In this document: piece by piece, positions 7,317-15,900 of the stretch | Position numbering within the stretch: position 1 is the stretch's first letter | Layout: every line of letters begins with the position of its first letter | Source: a virus | DNA length: 27,875 bases | Virus record (IMG/VR): IMGVR_UViG_3300037193_001895 | Location: 1 to 27,875 of that record | Strand: one strand, 5' to 3' | Notes under the pieces: model-generated | Database searches by the model: none | Told to the model about the DNA's origin: nothing | Seen by the model: the letters and a program-made list of their open reading frames with translations, nothing else | Made by a program: the position numbers and the translations under genes

Positions 7317-10300
7317 GCACCCCCGCAGGCGACGGCAACCTCGTCGGCGACGCAACCATCCGCGTCGACGGCGACACCGACCCGGCAACACGGGCCCTCG
7401 CCCAGTTCTCCCGCGACGCCCAAGGCCGCATCCGCGACGTACGAGGCCGGTTCGTTTCCGAATCCGCCCTCATCAACCGCACGATCACCAACAACACGCC
7501 CACCCTCACCGTCAACACGGCCCCCGCCACAACCGCGATCAACAACTTCACCCGCGACGCCAACGGCCGACTCCGCGACGTCAACGGCCGCTTCGTCCGC
7601 ACCGGCGACAACATCACCCGCAGCCTTACAACGGCGGCCGGCGGCGGCGACCGGTTCAGCTTCAGCCTCCGCGGACTCGCCAACGCGGCCCGCAGCGCGG
7701 CCGGGATCCTCGGCCGCGTGGGTATCGGCGTCGGCGCAATCGGCGCGGCAGCCGGCACCGCAGCGCCACTGCTGGCCGGGATCGTCACCACCCTGGAGAA
7801 CATCGCGCCAGCCGGGGCAGTAGCGGTCACCGGCATGCTGGCCATCACGCAGGCTCAGGCGGCGATCCGGCTCGGCATGGTCGGCGTGGAGGATGCGGTC
7901 ACTGCCGCATTCGACACATCCGAGGCCAGGGCGAAGAAGTTCGACGAGGCCCTGAAGAAACTCGCCCCGAACGCCCGCGCCTTCGCCGTACAGGTCAAGG
8001 AACTCCAGCCCGCCTTCCAACGCTTCCAGCAGGGCGTGCAGAACCAGCTGTTCGCCGGGTTCGCAGACGAACTCCAGCGCCTGTCCACTTCCGTGCTGCC
8101 GATCGCCCGAAAGAACCTCAACGACACGGCCGCATCCCTCAACCGCATGGCCCTCGGCGCCGGAGCCGCCGCCCGCGGACTCGCCACCAGCGGCACCCTC
8201 GGCCAGGCGATGGCCGGCGCCAACAAGGGCCTGTCCAACCTGCAGAAGATCCCCGGACAGGTTGTCACCGCGCTGGGGCAGCTGGCAGCAGCTGGCGCGC
8301 CCGCGTTCGACCGGCTGACGGCCGGGGCAGCCGGCTTCGCCACGAGCATCAGCGAGAAGCTGAGCAGGGCGTTCGAGTCGGGCGCGCTGACGGTGGCGGT
8401 GGATACCGCGGTCGGCGTGCTGAAGGATCTGGGCTCCGTCGCGGCCAACGTCTTCGGGATCCTGGGCAACGTCATGCGCCCGGTGCAGGCTGCGGGCGGC
8501 GGCCTGGTCGGGACCCTGAAGGAGATCACTGGAGTCCTGCGGGATGCCACAGCCACGGAGGGATTCCAGGCCGCGATCTCGGCTGTGTCCCAGACAGTGG
8601 CGACCCTGGCCCGTACGGCGGGGCCGCTGCTCGGGCAGGCCCTTGCTGCCATAGGCCCTGTTCTGACGGCCCTCGCCGGGCCCGCGCAAACGCTGATCCA
8701 GTCCTTGGGGGCAGGGCTGTCGCCGATCATTCAGGGGCTCGGGCCGGTTCTGCAGTCGGCAGCCGAGGCGGTCGGCGTACTCGTCGAGGCTGCGGCCCCT
8801 CTGCTGCCTGTGGTCGGGCAACTCGCGGCGAGTCTGCTGCCTGCACTGATCCCGATCCTCGACGCCGCAAAGACCGTTTTCGCCGCACTTGCCCCCGTTG
8901 TCCAGACACTGAGCCAGACCCTGCAGGCCACCCTCGCGCCGATCCTCGCCCAACTGCCCGCCATCATCGGCCCGCTCGCGGACATGCTCGCCGGGCAACT
9001 CGTCATGGGGATCCAACTCCTCGGCGACCTCCTCGTCCAACTCGCCCCGTCTTTCGTCAGCCTGGGTCAGTCGGTCGCTCAACTCCTCGTTGCTGCCGCT
9101 CCGCTGATCAGCATCATCGCCGGGATCACCACCCAGCTGATGGGTGCGTTGCTGCCCGCCATCCAGCCGATCATCAACGTGATCGCCACCCTCGCCGCCG
9201 CGCTCGCCGGGCAGCTCGCCTCCACCCTGACCAATCTCGTCGTGCCCGCCCTCCGACTGATCACCGATCTACTGCGCGGCGACTTCTCCGCAGCCTGGAC
9301 CTCCCTGAAAGCGCTGGTCAGCGGCGCCGTCGCCCACTTCACCGGCACCTTCTCCCGCATCGGGTCGATCGTCAGCTCGATCGTCGGCGGCATCGTCGAC
9401 CGCTTCAAATGGCTCTACAACATCCTCATCGGCAACAGCATCATCCCCGACCTGATCACCGGGATCATCGGCTGGTTCACCCGCCTGCCCGGCATGGCGT
9501 TCTCCGCCCTCGCCTCCCTCGTTGGCGGCCTCGCACGCATCGCCACCAGCGCCCTCAGCGGCTTCCGTTCCGCCATCGTCGCCGGCGCGAACGCAGCCGT
9601 CGGGTTTGCGCGAGGCATCCCTGGGCGCATCCGCGCCGCCATGAGCGCCCTCGGCGGGTTCCTCTCCGGCATCGCCCGCAGCGCCCTCGCCGCGTTCCTC
9701 GCCGCCGTACGCGCCGGGGCCAGCAGCGCGATCGGCTTCGTCCGCAGCATCCCCGGCCGCATCCGAGGCGCGCTCGGCGGTATCGGAAGCCTGCTCGCCG
9801 GGGCTGGCGCCGACCTGATGCGCGGCATGATCGGCGGCATCCAGAGCATGGCCGGGTCCCTGGCATCGACCGCGAAGAACGTCGTCGGGGGCGCCGTCAG
9901 CGCAGCCAAGAGCGCGCTGGGCATCTCCTCACCGTCGAAGGTGTTCGCCGCGATCGGCCGCGACACCGGACGCGGCTTCATCATCGGCCTGACCGGAACC
10001 CGCGACAAGATCCGCCGGACCACCGAGTCAATCGCTGCTGCGATCACGAAGGCCTTCCGCGGGCGGAACAGCCGCGTCGACGACCGGCTCGTGTCCATGC
10101 TGGAACGCGGCAACACGCGACTGCAGAAGCTCGCCGCTGAACGCGACCGCATCGCGGACCGTTTGAAGAAAGCGCAGGAGTTCGCGTCGCAGACCACGCA
10201 GTCCGCCCTCAGCTTTGCTGCCCTGGGTGGCGGACTCGGCGGCGAGGGCCCCACCCTCCAGTCCGTCCAAGGCGACCTACAAGCCCGGCTGAAGCAGATC

Positions 10301-11005
10301 CGCTCCTTCACCGCCAACATCAAGAAGCTCGCCGGGCTCGGCCTGCGTAAAGACCTCCTGCAGCAGATCATCGAACTCGGCCCCGAGCAGGGAGCCGCCT
10401 ACGCATCCGCGCTCTCCCAGGGCGGCAAAGCGGGCATCAAGGAAATCAACAAGATCCAGGGCCAGATCGCCGGAGCCGCCAAGAGCCTCGGCCGGATCGG
10501 CGCGGACCGGCTCTTCGACTCCGGGAAGAACGCAGGCAAGGGCTTCTTGGAGGGGCTGAAAGGCCAGCAGAAGTCCATCGAGCGACTGATGCTGAACATC
10601 GCTCGGGGCATGCAGAAAGCGATCCGCCGAGCACTCGGCATCAAGTCCCCGTCAACCGTGATGGCACAAGTCGGACGACAGACGCTACTCGGACTCCAGG
10701 CAGGCATCGCCCGCACCGCCCCCCTCGCCGCCCAGGCCATGGCCCGCGCCGCAGACGCCGTCGCAAACGCAGCACCCACCACACTGCCGTTCACCGCAGA
10801 CCGCATGCGGGCACCGGACCTCAGCGTCAACGCCACGCGCACCACCGCGGCCGGCGCGCCCGTCACCATCGTCAACCACTACCACCTGCGCAACGAAGGC
10901 GTCATCGGCTCGCAGATCGAACTCGACGCATGGGTCACGCGCACTCTTGACCGCCTCGCCCAGCAGCGCCGACTGCCCGCCTCCCTGCGAAGGGCAGTCG
11001 CCTGA
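7313..11005 (+). CDS. Tape measure protein
   Basis: At 1230 residues this is the largest protein in the window. It sets tail length and lies inside the tail tube. It is Ala/Gly/Leu-rich and largely helical, with hydrophobic stretches around residues 140-190 and 680-860. Near the N-terminus a 15-residue motif of the form RDA.GR.RDV.GRFV occurs twice (residues 34-48 and 81-95). In the C-terminal third an ALGI.SPS.V segment occurs twice (around residues 868 and 1106), each after a helical Gly/Ala region, a recurring feature of tape measure proteins. No peptidase motif is evident. By the usual ~0.15 nm per residue the tail would be about 185 nm. Start and stop overlap the neighbouring genes (ATGA, TGATG). 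Confidence 0.95.
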   Translation: MSTPAGDGNLVGDATIRVDGDTDPATRALAQFSRDAQGRIRDVRGRFVSESALINRTITNNTPTLTVNTAPATTAINNFTRDANGRLRDVNGRFVRTGDNITRSLTTAAGGGDRFSFSLRGLANAARSAAGILGRVGIGVGAIGAAAGTAAPLLAGIVTTLENIAPAGAVAVTGMLAITQAQAAIRLGMVGVEDAVTAAFDTSEARAKKFDEALKKLAPNARAFAVQVKELQPAFQRFQQGVQNQLFAGFADELQRLSTSVLPIARKNLNDTAASLNRMALGAGAAARGLATSGTLGQAMAGANKGLSNLQKIPGQVVTALGQLAAAGAPAFDRLTAGAAGFATSISEKLSRAFESGALTVAVDTAVGVLKDLGSVAANVFGILGNVMRPVQAAGGGLVGTLKEITGVLRDATATEGFQAAISAVSQTVATLARTAGPLLGQALAAIGPVLTALAGPAQTLIQSLGAGLSPIIQGLGPVLQSAAEAVGVLVEAAAPLLPVVGQLAASLLPALIPILDAAKTVFAALAPVVQTLSQTLQATLAPILAQLPAIIGPLADMLAGQLVMGIQLLGDLLVQLAPSFVSLGQSVAQLLVAAAPLISIIAGITTQLMGALLPAIQPIINVIATLAAALAGQLASTLTNLVVPALRLITDLLRGDFSAAWTSLKALVSGAVAHFTGTFSRIGSIVSSIVGGIVDRFKWLYNILIGNSIIPDLITGIIGWFTRLPGMAFSALASLVGGLARIATSALSGFRSAIVAGANAAVGFARGIPGRIRAAMSALGGFLSGIARSALAAFLAAVRAGASSAIGFVRSIPGRIRGALGGIGSLLAGAGADLMRGMIGGIQSMAGSLASTAKNVVGGAVSAAKSALGISSPSKVFAAIGRDTGRGFIIGLTGTRDKIRRTTESIAAAITKAFRGRNSRVDDRLVSMLERGNTRLQKLAAERDRIADRLKKAQEFASQTTQSALSFAALGGGLGGEGPTLQSVQGDLQARLKQIRSFTANIKKLAGLGLRKDLLQQIIELGPEQGAAYASALSQGGKAGIKEINKIQGQIAGAAKSLGRIGADRLFDSGKNAGKGFLEGLKGQQKSIERLMLNIARGMQKAIRRALGIKSPSTVMAQVGRQTLLGLQAGIARTAPLAAQAMARAADAVANAAPTTLPFTADRMRAPDLSVNATRTTAAGAPVTIVNHYHLRNEGVIGSQIELDAWVTRTLDRLAQQRRLPASLRRAVA

Positions 11006-12345
11006 TGCCACTCACCGAAACCCTCACCGACGACTTCACCGCCACCACCGTCGACACCGCCAAATGGCCCAACAACTACGGCGCACCGGCACCCGACCAA
11101 CCAGCCGGTCGCGCCCGCGTAGTCGCCGACACAAGCTTCGCCGCATACGCCAGCGACACCGTGTACACCCTGCAGGGCTCGCACGTGCACGTCCAAGTGT
11201 TCCCGGCAGCAGCCGGCGGGGCAGCGGAGGCATACACGCAGTTGCTGGTGCTCTCCAGCGCGCCGGGCAACGTCATCGTCTTCGAGATCGACACCGCCTC
11301 CAACACCGTCCTCATGGCCACGAGAGTCGGGGGATTCGACCAGAGCTCACAGACCCTCGGATACGACCCGGACGCACACGCGTGGCTCCGCATCCGCGAA
11401 ACCTCCGACACCGTGTACTGGGAGACCTCCCCCGAGGGGCGCACGTGGACGATCCGTCACTCCACCACATCCCCGTCGTGGGTGTCGGATACCGACATCC
11501 ACATCCAGCTCCTCGCTCACCGCAACGCGGGCACCGTCGACTTCGCCGAGTTCGACAACGTCAACATCACCCCGGCCCTCACCGACGGCTACACCGTCGC
11601 CGTCGACTGGGCAGGCGACGGCAGCTTCGACAGCCCCCACGACGACGTAACAGAAAATGTTCTTGCCCGCGGCCCCGTCGTCTTCGAATTCGGGCGTGAC
11701 GCCGCCCGCGCCCTGTCACCCCCACGCGTCGGACAGCTCACCACCACCCTGTGCAACGCGGACCGCATCTTCTCCCCAGAGAACCCTGACAGCCCCATCA
11801 GCAGTGACATCGAACCGGGCGCCGAGATGAAAGTCGACGTCGTCATCGACAACGTCCTCTACCCGCTGATGCGCCCCCGCATCAACACCTTCCAGGTCAA
11901 CACCGACCGCGGCGACCGCTCCGCCACCATCACCGCCCTCGACGGCCTCGCCCTCCTGCAAGGCACCAAAATCAGCACCGACCTGTACGCCGCGCAGCGC
12001 ACAGGCACCCTCATCGGGATCCTCCTCGACACCATCGGCTGGACCAGGCCCCGAGACCTCGACCTCGGCGCCACGCACGTGCCCTGGTGGTGGGCCAACG
12101 AACAGGACGCCTTCGACCTTCTCACCGACCTCCTGCGCTCCGAAGGCCCCCCGTCGATCGCCTACATCGCACCCGACGGAACGTTCGTCTTCCGCGACCG
12201 CCACCACCGGCTCCTGCGGGCCGCATCCCTGACCAGCCAGGCAACATTCGCCAGCGAACCCACCAGCCTCGAATGCTGCGACATCACCGGATTCGGCGAC
12301 GGCGGCTTCGGCGAATGCGGATTCGGAGGAGGACCCCCCTCATGA
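11005..12345 (+). CDS. Minor tail protein / tail hub, N-terminal part
   Basis: This 446-residue protein follows the tape measure by TGATG overlap. Residues ~8-190 look like a beta-sandwich of the LamG/concanavalin type (DDFTATTVDTAKWPNNYG; later SDTVYWETSPEGRTWTIRH; VDFAEFDNVNITPA). From ~195 the tail-hub signature begins: DGYTVAVDWAGDGSFDSPHDDVTENVL, then LCNADRIFSPENPDSPISSDIEPG, RPRINTF and a domain ending in PSIAYIAPDGTFVFRDRHHRLLR. The protein ends in a Gly/Phe-rich tail (FGDGGFGECGFGGGPPS). In related actinophages this kind of sequence usually continues in one chain into the material found here as the separate gene at 12974. The next ATG overlaps the stop. Confidence 0.8.
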   Translation: MPLTETLTDDFTATTVDTAKWPNNYGAPAPDQPAGRARVVADTSFAAYASDTVYTLQGSHVHVQVFPAAAGGAAEAYTQLLVLSSAPGNVIVFEIDTASNTVLMATRVGGFDQSSQTLGYDPDAHAWLRIRETSDTVYWETSPEGRTWTIRHSTTSPSWVSDTDIHIQLLAHRNAGTVDFAEFDNVNITPALTDGYTVAVDWAGDGSFDSPHDDVTENVLARGPVVFEFGRDAARALSPPRVGQLTTTLCNADRIFSPENPDSPISSDIEPGAEMKVDVVIDNVLYPLMRPRINTFQVNTDRGDRSATITALDGLALLQGTKISTDLYAAQRTGTLIGILLDTIGWTRPRDLDLGATHVPWWWANEQDAFDLLTDLLRSEGPPSIAYIAPDGTFVFRDRHHRLLRAASLTSQATFASEPTSLECCDITGFGDGGFGECGFGGGPPS

Positions 12346-12959
12346 CCTACACACCCATCCCCGCCGGAACCACCCAGTGGGACGTCCCACTCAACGCCGC
12401 CCTGCAGGATTTGCAGGACCAGATCGAAGCACCCGCACTCTTCACCCCCGACGACCACAACCTGCTGTCCTGGACGATGGACCCGGCCATCGCCGCAGGC
12501 GGCACAGCCTTGACGTCAGGCGTCCTACACCTGATCAAGATGAAACTCCCCGAGGACAGCTCGGTCACCAACGTCATCACCTGCGTGACCAGCGGAGGCG
12601 TCACCCTGACAAGCAACCAGAACTTCGCCGCCCTCTACACATCATCCGGCACCCTGGTCGCCATCACCGCAGACCAGTCAGCATCCTGGACCGGCGCCGG
12701 AGCCAAGACCATGGCACTGGCCGGAGGCCCCTACAGCCTCAGCGCCGGAACCTACTACGGGGCACTCCTCGCCAACGGCGCCACCCCACCATCCTTCCTA
12801 CGCGGCCACGGCGTCTCCACCTCCACCCTGAACATCGGTCTCACCGCAGCCACCGGCCGCGCCCTGACCTCCGGTGCCGGCCTGACCACCCCGCCCGCGT
12901 CGGTCACACTCGCCTCCGCGAGTTTCGACTTCAAAGCCTGGTGGTTCGCCCTCTCCTAG
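12342..12959 (+). CDS. Small tail structural protein inserted between the hub halves
   Basis: This 205-residue protein is encoded at an ATGA overlap with the preceding hub gene. Its N-terminus, TTQWDVPLNAALQDLQDQIE, is the 'W...lN.al..l..qi' peptide that begins many small actinophage tail or fibre proteins. A beta-rich, Ser/Thr/Gly-rich domain follows (LIKMKLPEDSSVTNVITCV, LYTSSGTLVAITADQSASW, YSLSAGTYYGALLANG, SFDFKAWWFALS), compatible with a jelly-roll or lectin-like receptor-binding fold. Its exact role is unknown; surface exposure at the tail tip is likely from position. It appears to be a unit inserted between two parts of one ancestral hub protein. Confidence 0.65.
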   Translation: MTYTPIPAGTTQWDVPLNAALQDLQDQIEAPALFTPDDHNLLSWTMDPAIAAGGTALTSGVLHLIKMKLPEDSSVTNVITCVTSGGVTLTSNQNFAALYTSSGTLVAITADQSASWTGAGAKTMALAGGPYSLSAGTYYGALLANGATPPSFLRGHGVSTSTLNIGLTAATGRALTSGAGLTTPPASVTLASASFDFKAWWFALS

Positions 12960-12973
12960 AAAGGCCGCTGGCT

Positions 12974-13858
12974 GTGGCGTTCGACTACATCGCCCCGTTC
13001 ACCTACGAGATCGGCTGGCGCGACATCGTCAACGACGTCTCTTTCGACGTCGAAGAACGCGCTCCCGCGGGCGAACTGTCTGTGGTGTGGGAGTCCGACG
13101 ACACCCTCTCCCTCACCCTCGGCGAGTCCGTCCAAGTCCACGTCCAGGCAAGCGATCCGTTCATGGACGCCCAGGATCTGCAGACCGGAACGGACATCAT
13201 CACCACCGGTGCAGGAACACCCATCGTCACGCTGTCGCGCCGCTCCGGGCAGAACACCACCATCACCATCACCGCCGCCGGCGCGGCCCTGACCGTCACC
13301 CACCTGCAAGTGCGGGCCTTGTCCGTGCCGGTGACGCGTACCGTGCAAGTAACGGCGGACGACTCGACGTCGATCTCCCGGCACGGCTTGCGCTCCTACC
13401 CGGACGATGCTCCTTATGCGGGCCGGCACGACGCGTTCGCCATCACTCAGCTGCTGCTCGCCCGGTACGCGGAACGCCGTCCGACGGTGGAACTGCATCT
13501 GGTGTCCTGCGACACCGCACACCATGTGCAGGAGGTGACACGGACGATCTCGGATCTGATCACGATCCGCAACGGCGAGCTCGGCCTTTACGGCGACTTC
13601 TACATCGAGTGGTTGCAGCACACGCTGACGCGGATGCCTGCGCAAGGGGAGGTGTGTCCGGGCCCCGTGCATTACGCGGTGCTGGGGTGTGAGACGTCGG
13701 GGATCACGGTGCCCGCGAACCCGTTCACGTTCGACAAGGTGGGTGCCGGATTCGACGACGGCGTGTTCGACCCGACGGCAGCGGACAACCCGTCCTCGGT
13801 GTTCATCTTCGATCATCCGACGCAGGGCCAGTTCGATGTGGGGAAGTTCGCCACCTGA
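12974..13858 (+). CDS. Minor tail protein / tail hub, C-terminal part
   Basis: This 294-residue protein starts at GTG 12974, with Shine-Dalgarno AGAAAGG at 12958-12964. It opens with APFTYEIGWRDIVNDVSFDVEERAPA, then SVVWESDDTLSLTLGESVQVHVQASDPFMDA, RRSGQNTTITI, LRSYPDDAPYAGRHDAFAITQLLL and FYIEWLQHTLT. In other actinophages this order is the second half of a single long hub protein (WRDIVN...VEER, then ASDPFLDA, then SGQS, then YPDDAP). No signal or membrane segment is present. The start codon and ribosome site show that it is made as its own polypeptide here, so the two halves would need to assemble in trans. It ends just before the second copy of the leaderless promoter element. Confidence 0.8.
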   Translation: MAFDYIAPFTYEIGWRDIVNDVSFDVEERAPAGELSVVWESDDTLSLTLGESVQVHVQASDPFMDAQDLQTGTDIITTGAGTPIVTLSRRSGQNTTITITAAGAALTVTHLQVRALSVPVTRTVQVTADDSTSISRHGLRSYPDDAPYAGRHDAFAITQLLLARYAERRPTVELHLVSCDTAHHVQEVTRTISDLITIRNGELGLYGDFYIEWLQHTLTRMPAQGEVCPGPVHYAVLGCETSGITVPANPFTFDKVGAGFDDGVFDPTAADNPSSVFIFDHPTQGQFDVGKFAT

Positions 13859-13860
13859 CC

Positions 13861-13904
13861 CCGCCCGGAATGATCATGCGGGTGGGGTGCCTACCGTCCC
13901 CACC
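13861..13904 (+). promoter_or_regulatory. Leaderless-type promoter element, copy 2
   Basis: This 44-base segment is nearly identical to 6587-6630. It has the same GGAATGATCATG block with the ATGATCAT palindrome, a diverged 11-base middle, and CCTACCGTCCCCACC directly before the ATG. The TACCGT box again ends seven bases from the start codon. No Shine-Dalgarno is visible. Confidence 0.6.
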
Positions 13905-14243
13905 ATGGCCCACCTGATCACCACCCGCGCCCGAGCCAGGGTCAACTACGGCAGATGGATCGCCGACTGCCCCCGCGCGCACTGCGCCAACGCCATGCGC
14001 CTGGAACCCAGGCAGGCAACGTTCCACTGCGGCGGCGAGGGCGGCTGCCAGATGGTCGCCCCGGTCGAGTGGCCCGCTGACGCCGACGGCATCTGGGAGG
14101 CCCTGCTGGAACGGCCGGTGCCGGGCACGCGGCACTGGTATCCGAGCGGCCACCCGGAGGCCGTCAAGTTGTCGATCCCGCACGGTCAGAGCGTCGCCGA
14201 GTTGCGTGACGAAACCCGCGACCACGAAAGCGAGATGGTCTAA
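13905..14243 (+). CDS. Small Cys-containing protein of unknown function
   Basis: This 112-residue soluble protein is driven by the second leaderless element. It has an N-terminal basic stretch (TTRARARVNYGRWIADCPRAHCANAMRL) and a second Cys cluster, FHCGGEGGCQM. The C..C....C....C spacing suggests a small zinc-ribbon domain spanning residues ~22-49. The rest (WEALLERPVPGTRHWYPSGHPEAVKLSIPHGQSVAELRDE) is unassigned. Its start has the ATG seven bases after a -10-like box. The next gene's GTG abuts its TAA. Placement within the tail module suggests a virion or assembly role, but nothing in the sequence proves it. Confidence 0.75.
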   Translation: MAHLITTRARARVNYGRWIADCPRAHCANAMRLEPRQATFHCGGEGGCQMVAPVEWPADADGIWEALLERPVPGTRHWYPSGHPEAVKLSIPHGQSVAELRDETRDHESEMV

Positions 14244-14783
14244 GTGGCCTGGACAGCACCCATGACGGCGGTCGCCAACAGCGTCCTCACGGCAGCGCAG
14301 TGGAACCAGCACGTCCGCGACAACCTCAACGAGACCGCCCCCGCCAAGGCCACGCAGGTCTCCAGCCACTTCGTCGGCAACGGCCTCAACAGCATCGTCG
14401 AACGCGTCATGCAAGTCGACAACGTCGGCACCGGCGAAACCACAACCAGCACCAGCTACACCGACCTCGCCACCGTCGGCCCCACCGTCACCCTCAACAC
14501 CGGCACTCGGGCGATCGTCTTCTTCCGCGCCGCCATGGACAACAACACCGCCAACGAGGCGTGCTTCATGGGCTTCGAAGTCTCCGGCGCCTCCTCACTC
14601 GCCGCGTCCGACACCAGCGCCATCAACTTCGACGGGCTCGCCGCGAACTCCCGCAACCGCCTCGGCAGCCCCTACGTGATCACGTCACTGACCGCTGGCT
14701 CCAACACGTTCACCGCCAAATACAAGGTCACCGCCGGAACAGGCACCTTCACCACCCGCCAACTCGCCGTCTTCCCCCTCTGA
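14244..14783 (+). CDS. Small tail or fibre-like structural protein
   Basis: This 179-residue protein begins at a GTG abutting the previous stop (TAAGTG), so translation is probably coupled. The N-terminus, MTAVANSVLTAAQWNQHVRDNLNETAPA, is the widespread 'T...W N.hvRDNL..l.p' anchor peptide of actinophage tail and fibre proteins. A Thr/Ser-rich beta domain follows (TSTSYTDLATVGPTVTLNTGTRAIVFFRAAM, TSLTAGSNTFTAKYKVTAGTGTFTTRQLAVFPL) with the look of a small jelly-roll at a tail tip. It sits directly upstream of the sialidase, which may share the tail tip with it. The specific receptor or partner is unknown. Confidence 0.7.
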   Translation: MAWTAPMTAVANSVLTAAQWNQHVRDNLNETAPAKATQVSSHFVGNGLNSIVERVMQVDNVGTGETTTSTSYTDLATVGPTVTLNTGTRAIVFFRAAMDNNTANEACFMGFEVSGASSLAASDTSAINFDGLAANSRNRLGSPYVITSLTAGSNTFTAKYKVTAGTGTFTTRQLAVFPL

Positions 14784-14796
14784 CCTCGGAGACCCC

Positions 14797-15888
14797 ATGA
14801 CCTGCCCCGCCGCGACCGTCCCCTTCCAAGGCGGCACCGACGGCTACCACACCTACCGCATCCCGGCCCTGACCCTCACCCCGTCCGGCGTCCTGCTGGC
14901 CTTCGCCGAAGGACGCAAGACCAGCGGCGCCGACCACGGCGACATCGACATCGTCCTGCGCCGTTCCACCGATGGCGGCACCACATGGGGGCCGCTGCAG
15001 GTGGTCACCACGCACGGCTCGGACACCGCTGGGAACCCCTGCGTCGTCGTCGACCCCGCAAGCGGAGACGTGGTGCTGGTGTCGTGCCGCAACGGCGGCA
15101 GCGACACCTGGAGCGAGATCGCCGCAGGCGCGGCCCCAGCACGCCGCGTGTACGTGCAGCGGAGCACGGACGACGGCGCATCATGGACCGCCCCAGCCGA
15201 GATCACAAGCCAGGTACGGCCGTCGTGGATGCGCTGGTACGCCACCGGCCCCGGCACTGGCGTCGCTCTCGCGACAGGCCCGTACGCCGGGCGGCTGGTC
15301 ATCCCCTGCAACCACACCCGCACACCATCCGGCTCGGACACCGGAGCCGAGTCGAAATACAGCGGCGGCCACGCCATCTACTCAAGCGACGGCGGCGCGA
15401 CCTGGCAGCTTGGGTTCACCAGCTCCAACCCCAACAACGAGATCAACGAAGACGAGACCGCCGTCGCCCCACTCCCCGACGGCCGCCTGTACTTCAACTG
15501 CCGGTGCGGCACCAGCGACGAACAACCCGGCACCCGCGCCGACGCCGTCAGCCTCGACGGCGCCCAGAGCCTCGTCCGGTCCTACCGCCCCCAGGCCACC
15601 ATCACCACTCCCATCGTCCAAGGATCGGTGATCACCCTTCCGGCCGGGCACCTGCTGTACTCGGGGCCCACCCACCCCTACGAGCGGGCCGCGATGGGCC
15701 TGCGAGTCAGTACGGACGAGGGCCGCACCTGGAGCCTTCGCCGCCGTATCTCCGGGCTGCCGGCCGCGTACTCGTCGATGGTGCTCCTCGATGACACGAC
15801 TTTGGGTCTGCTGTACGAAACGGGCGACTGGTCCCCGTACACGCGGATCGAGCACACGCGCATCCCTCTGGCCGACCTCGGCCTGTGA
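14797..15888 (+). CDS. Exo-sialidase (GH33-type neuraminidase), virion-associated candidate
   Basis: This 363-residue protein is a six-bladed beta-propeller sialidase by motif. It has YRIP at residues 20-23, AEGR at 37-40 and four Asp boxes (STDGGTTW 57-64, STDDGASW 123-130, SSDGGATW 196-203, STDEGRTW 305-312). Candidate catalytic residues are the Arg triad R21, R236 and R297, acid/base D46, the Glu-Tyr pair E220 and Y325, and E341 near the end. The spacings E220-R236 (16) and R297-Y325 (28) equal those of the Micromonospora viridifaciens enzyme (E260-R276 and R342-Y370). Such enzymes release terminal nonulosonic acids from glycans. There is no signal peptide or anchor, and the gene lies between tail-tip and lysis genes, so I infer a tail-borne enzyme acting on a host wall glycan rather than a secreted one. 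Shine-Dalgarno is CGGAG. Confidence 0.9.
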   Translation: MTCPAATVPFQGGTDGYHTYRIPALTLTPSGVLLAFAEGRKTSGADHGDIDIVLRRSTDGGTTWGPLQVVTTHGSDTAGNPCVVVDPASGDVVLVSCRNGGSDTWSEIAAGAAPARRVYVQRSTDDGASWTAPAEITSQVRPSWMRWYATGPGTGVALATGPYAGRLVIPCNHTRTPSGSDTGAESKYSGGHAIYSSDGGATWQLGFTSSNPNNEINEDETAVAPLPDGRLYFNCRCGTSDEQPGTRADAVSLDGAQSLVRSYRPQATITTPIVQGSVITLPAGHLLYSGPTHPYERAAMGLRVSTDEGRTWSLRRRISGLPAAYSSMVLLDDTTLGLLYETGDWSPYTRIEHTRIPLADLGL

Positions 15889-15900
15889 GCAAGGAGCCCG

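Noticed and set aside
7094-9082. 662-residue open frame on the minus strand opposite the tape measure gene
   Set aside because: It is low-complexity Gln/Arg/Gly/Glu-rich and mirrors the codon bias of the plus strand. It has no ribosome binding site or neighbouring operon and is a shadow of GC-rich coding DNA.
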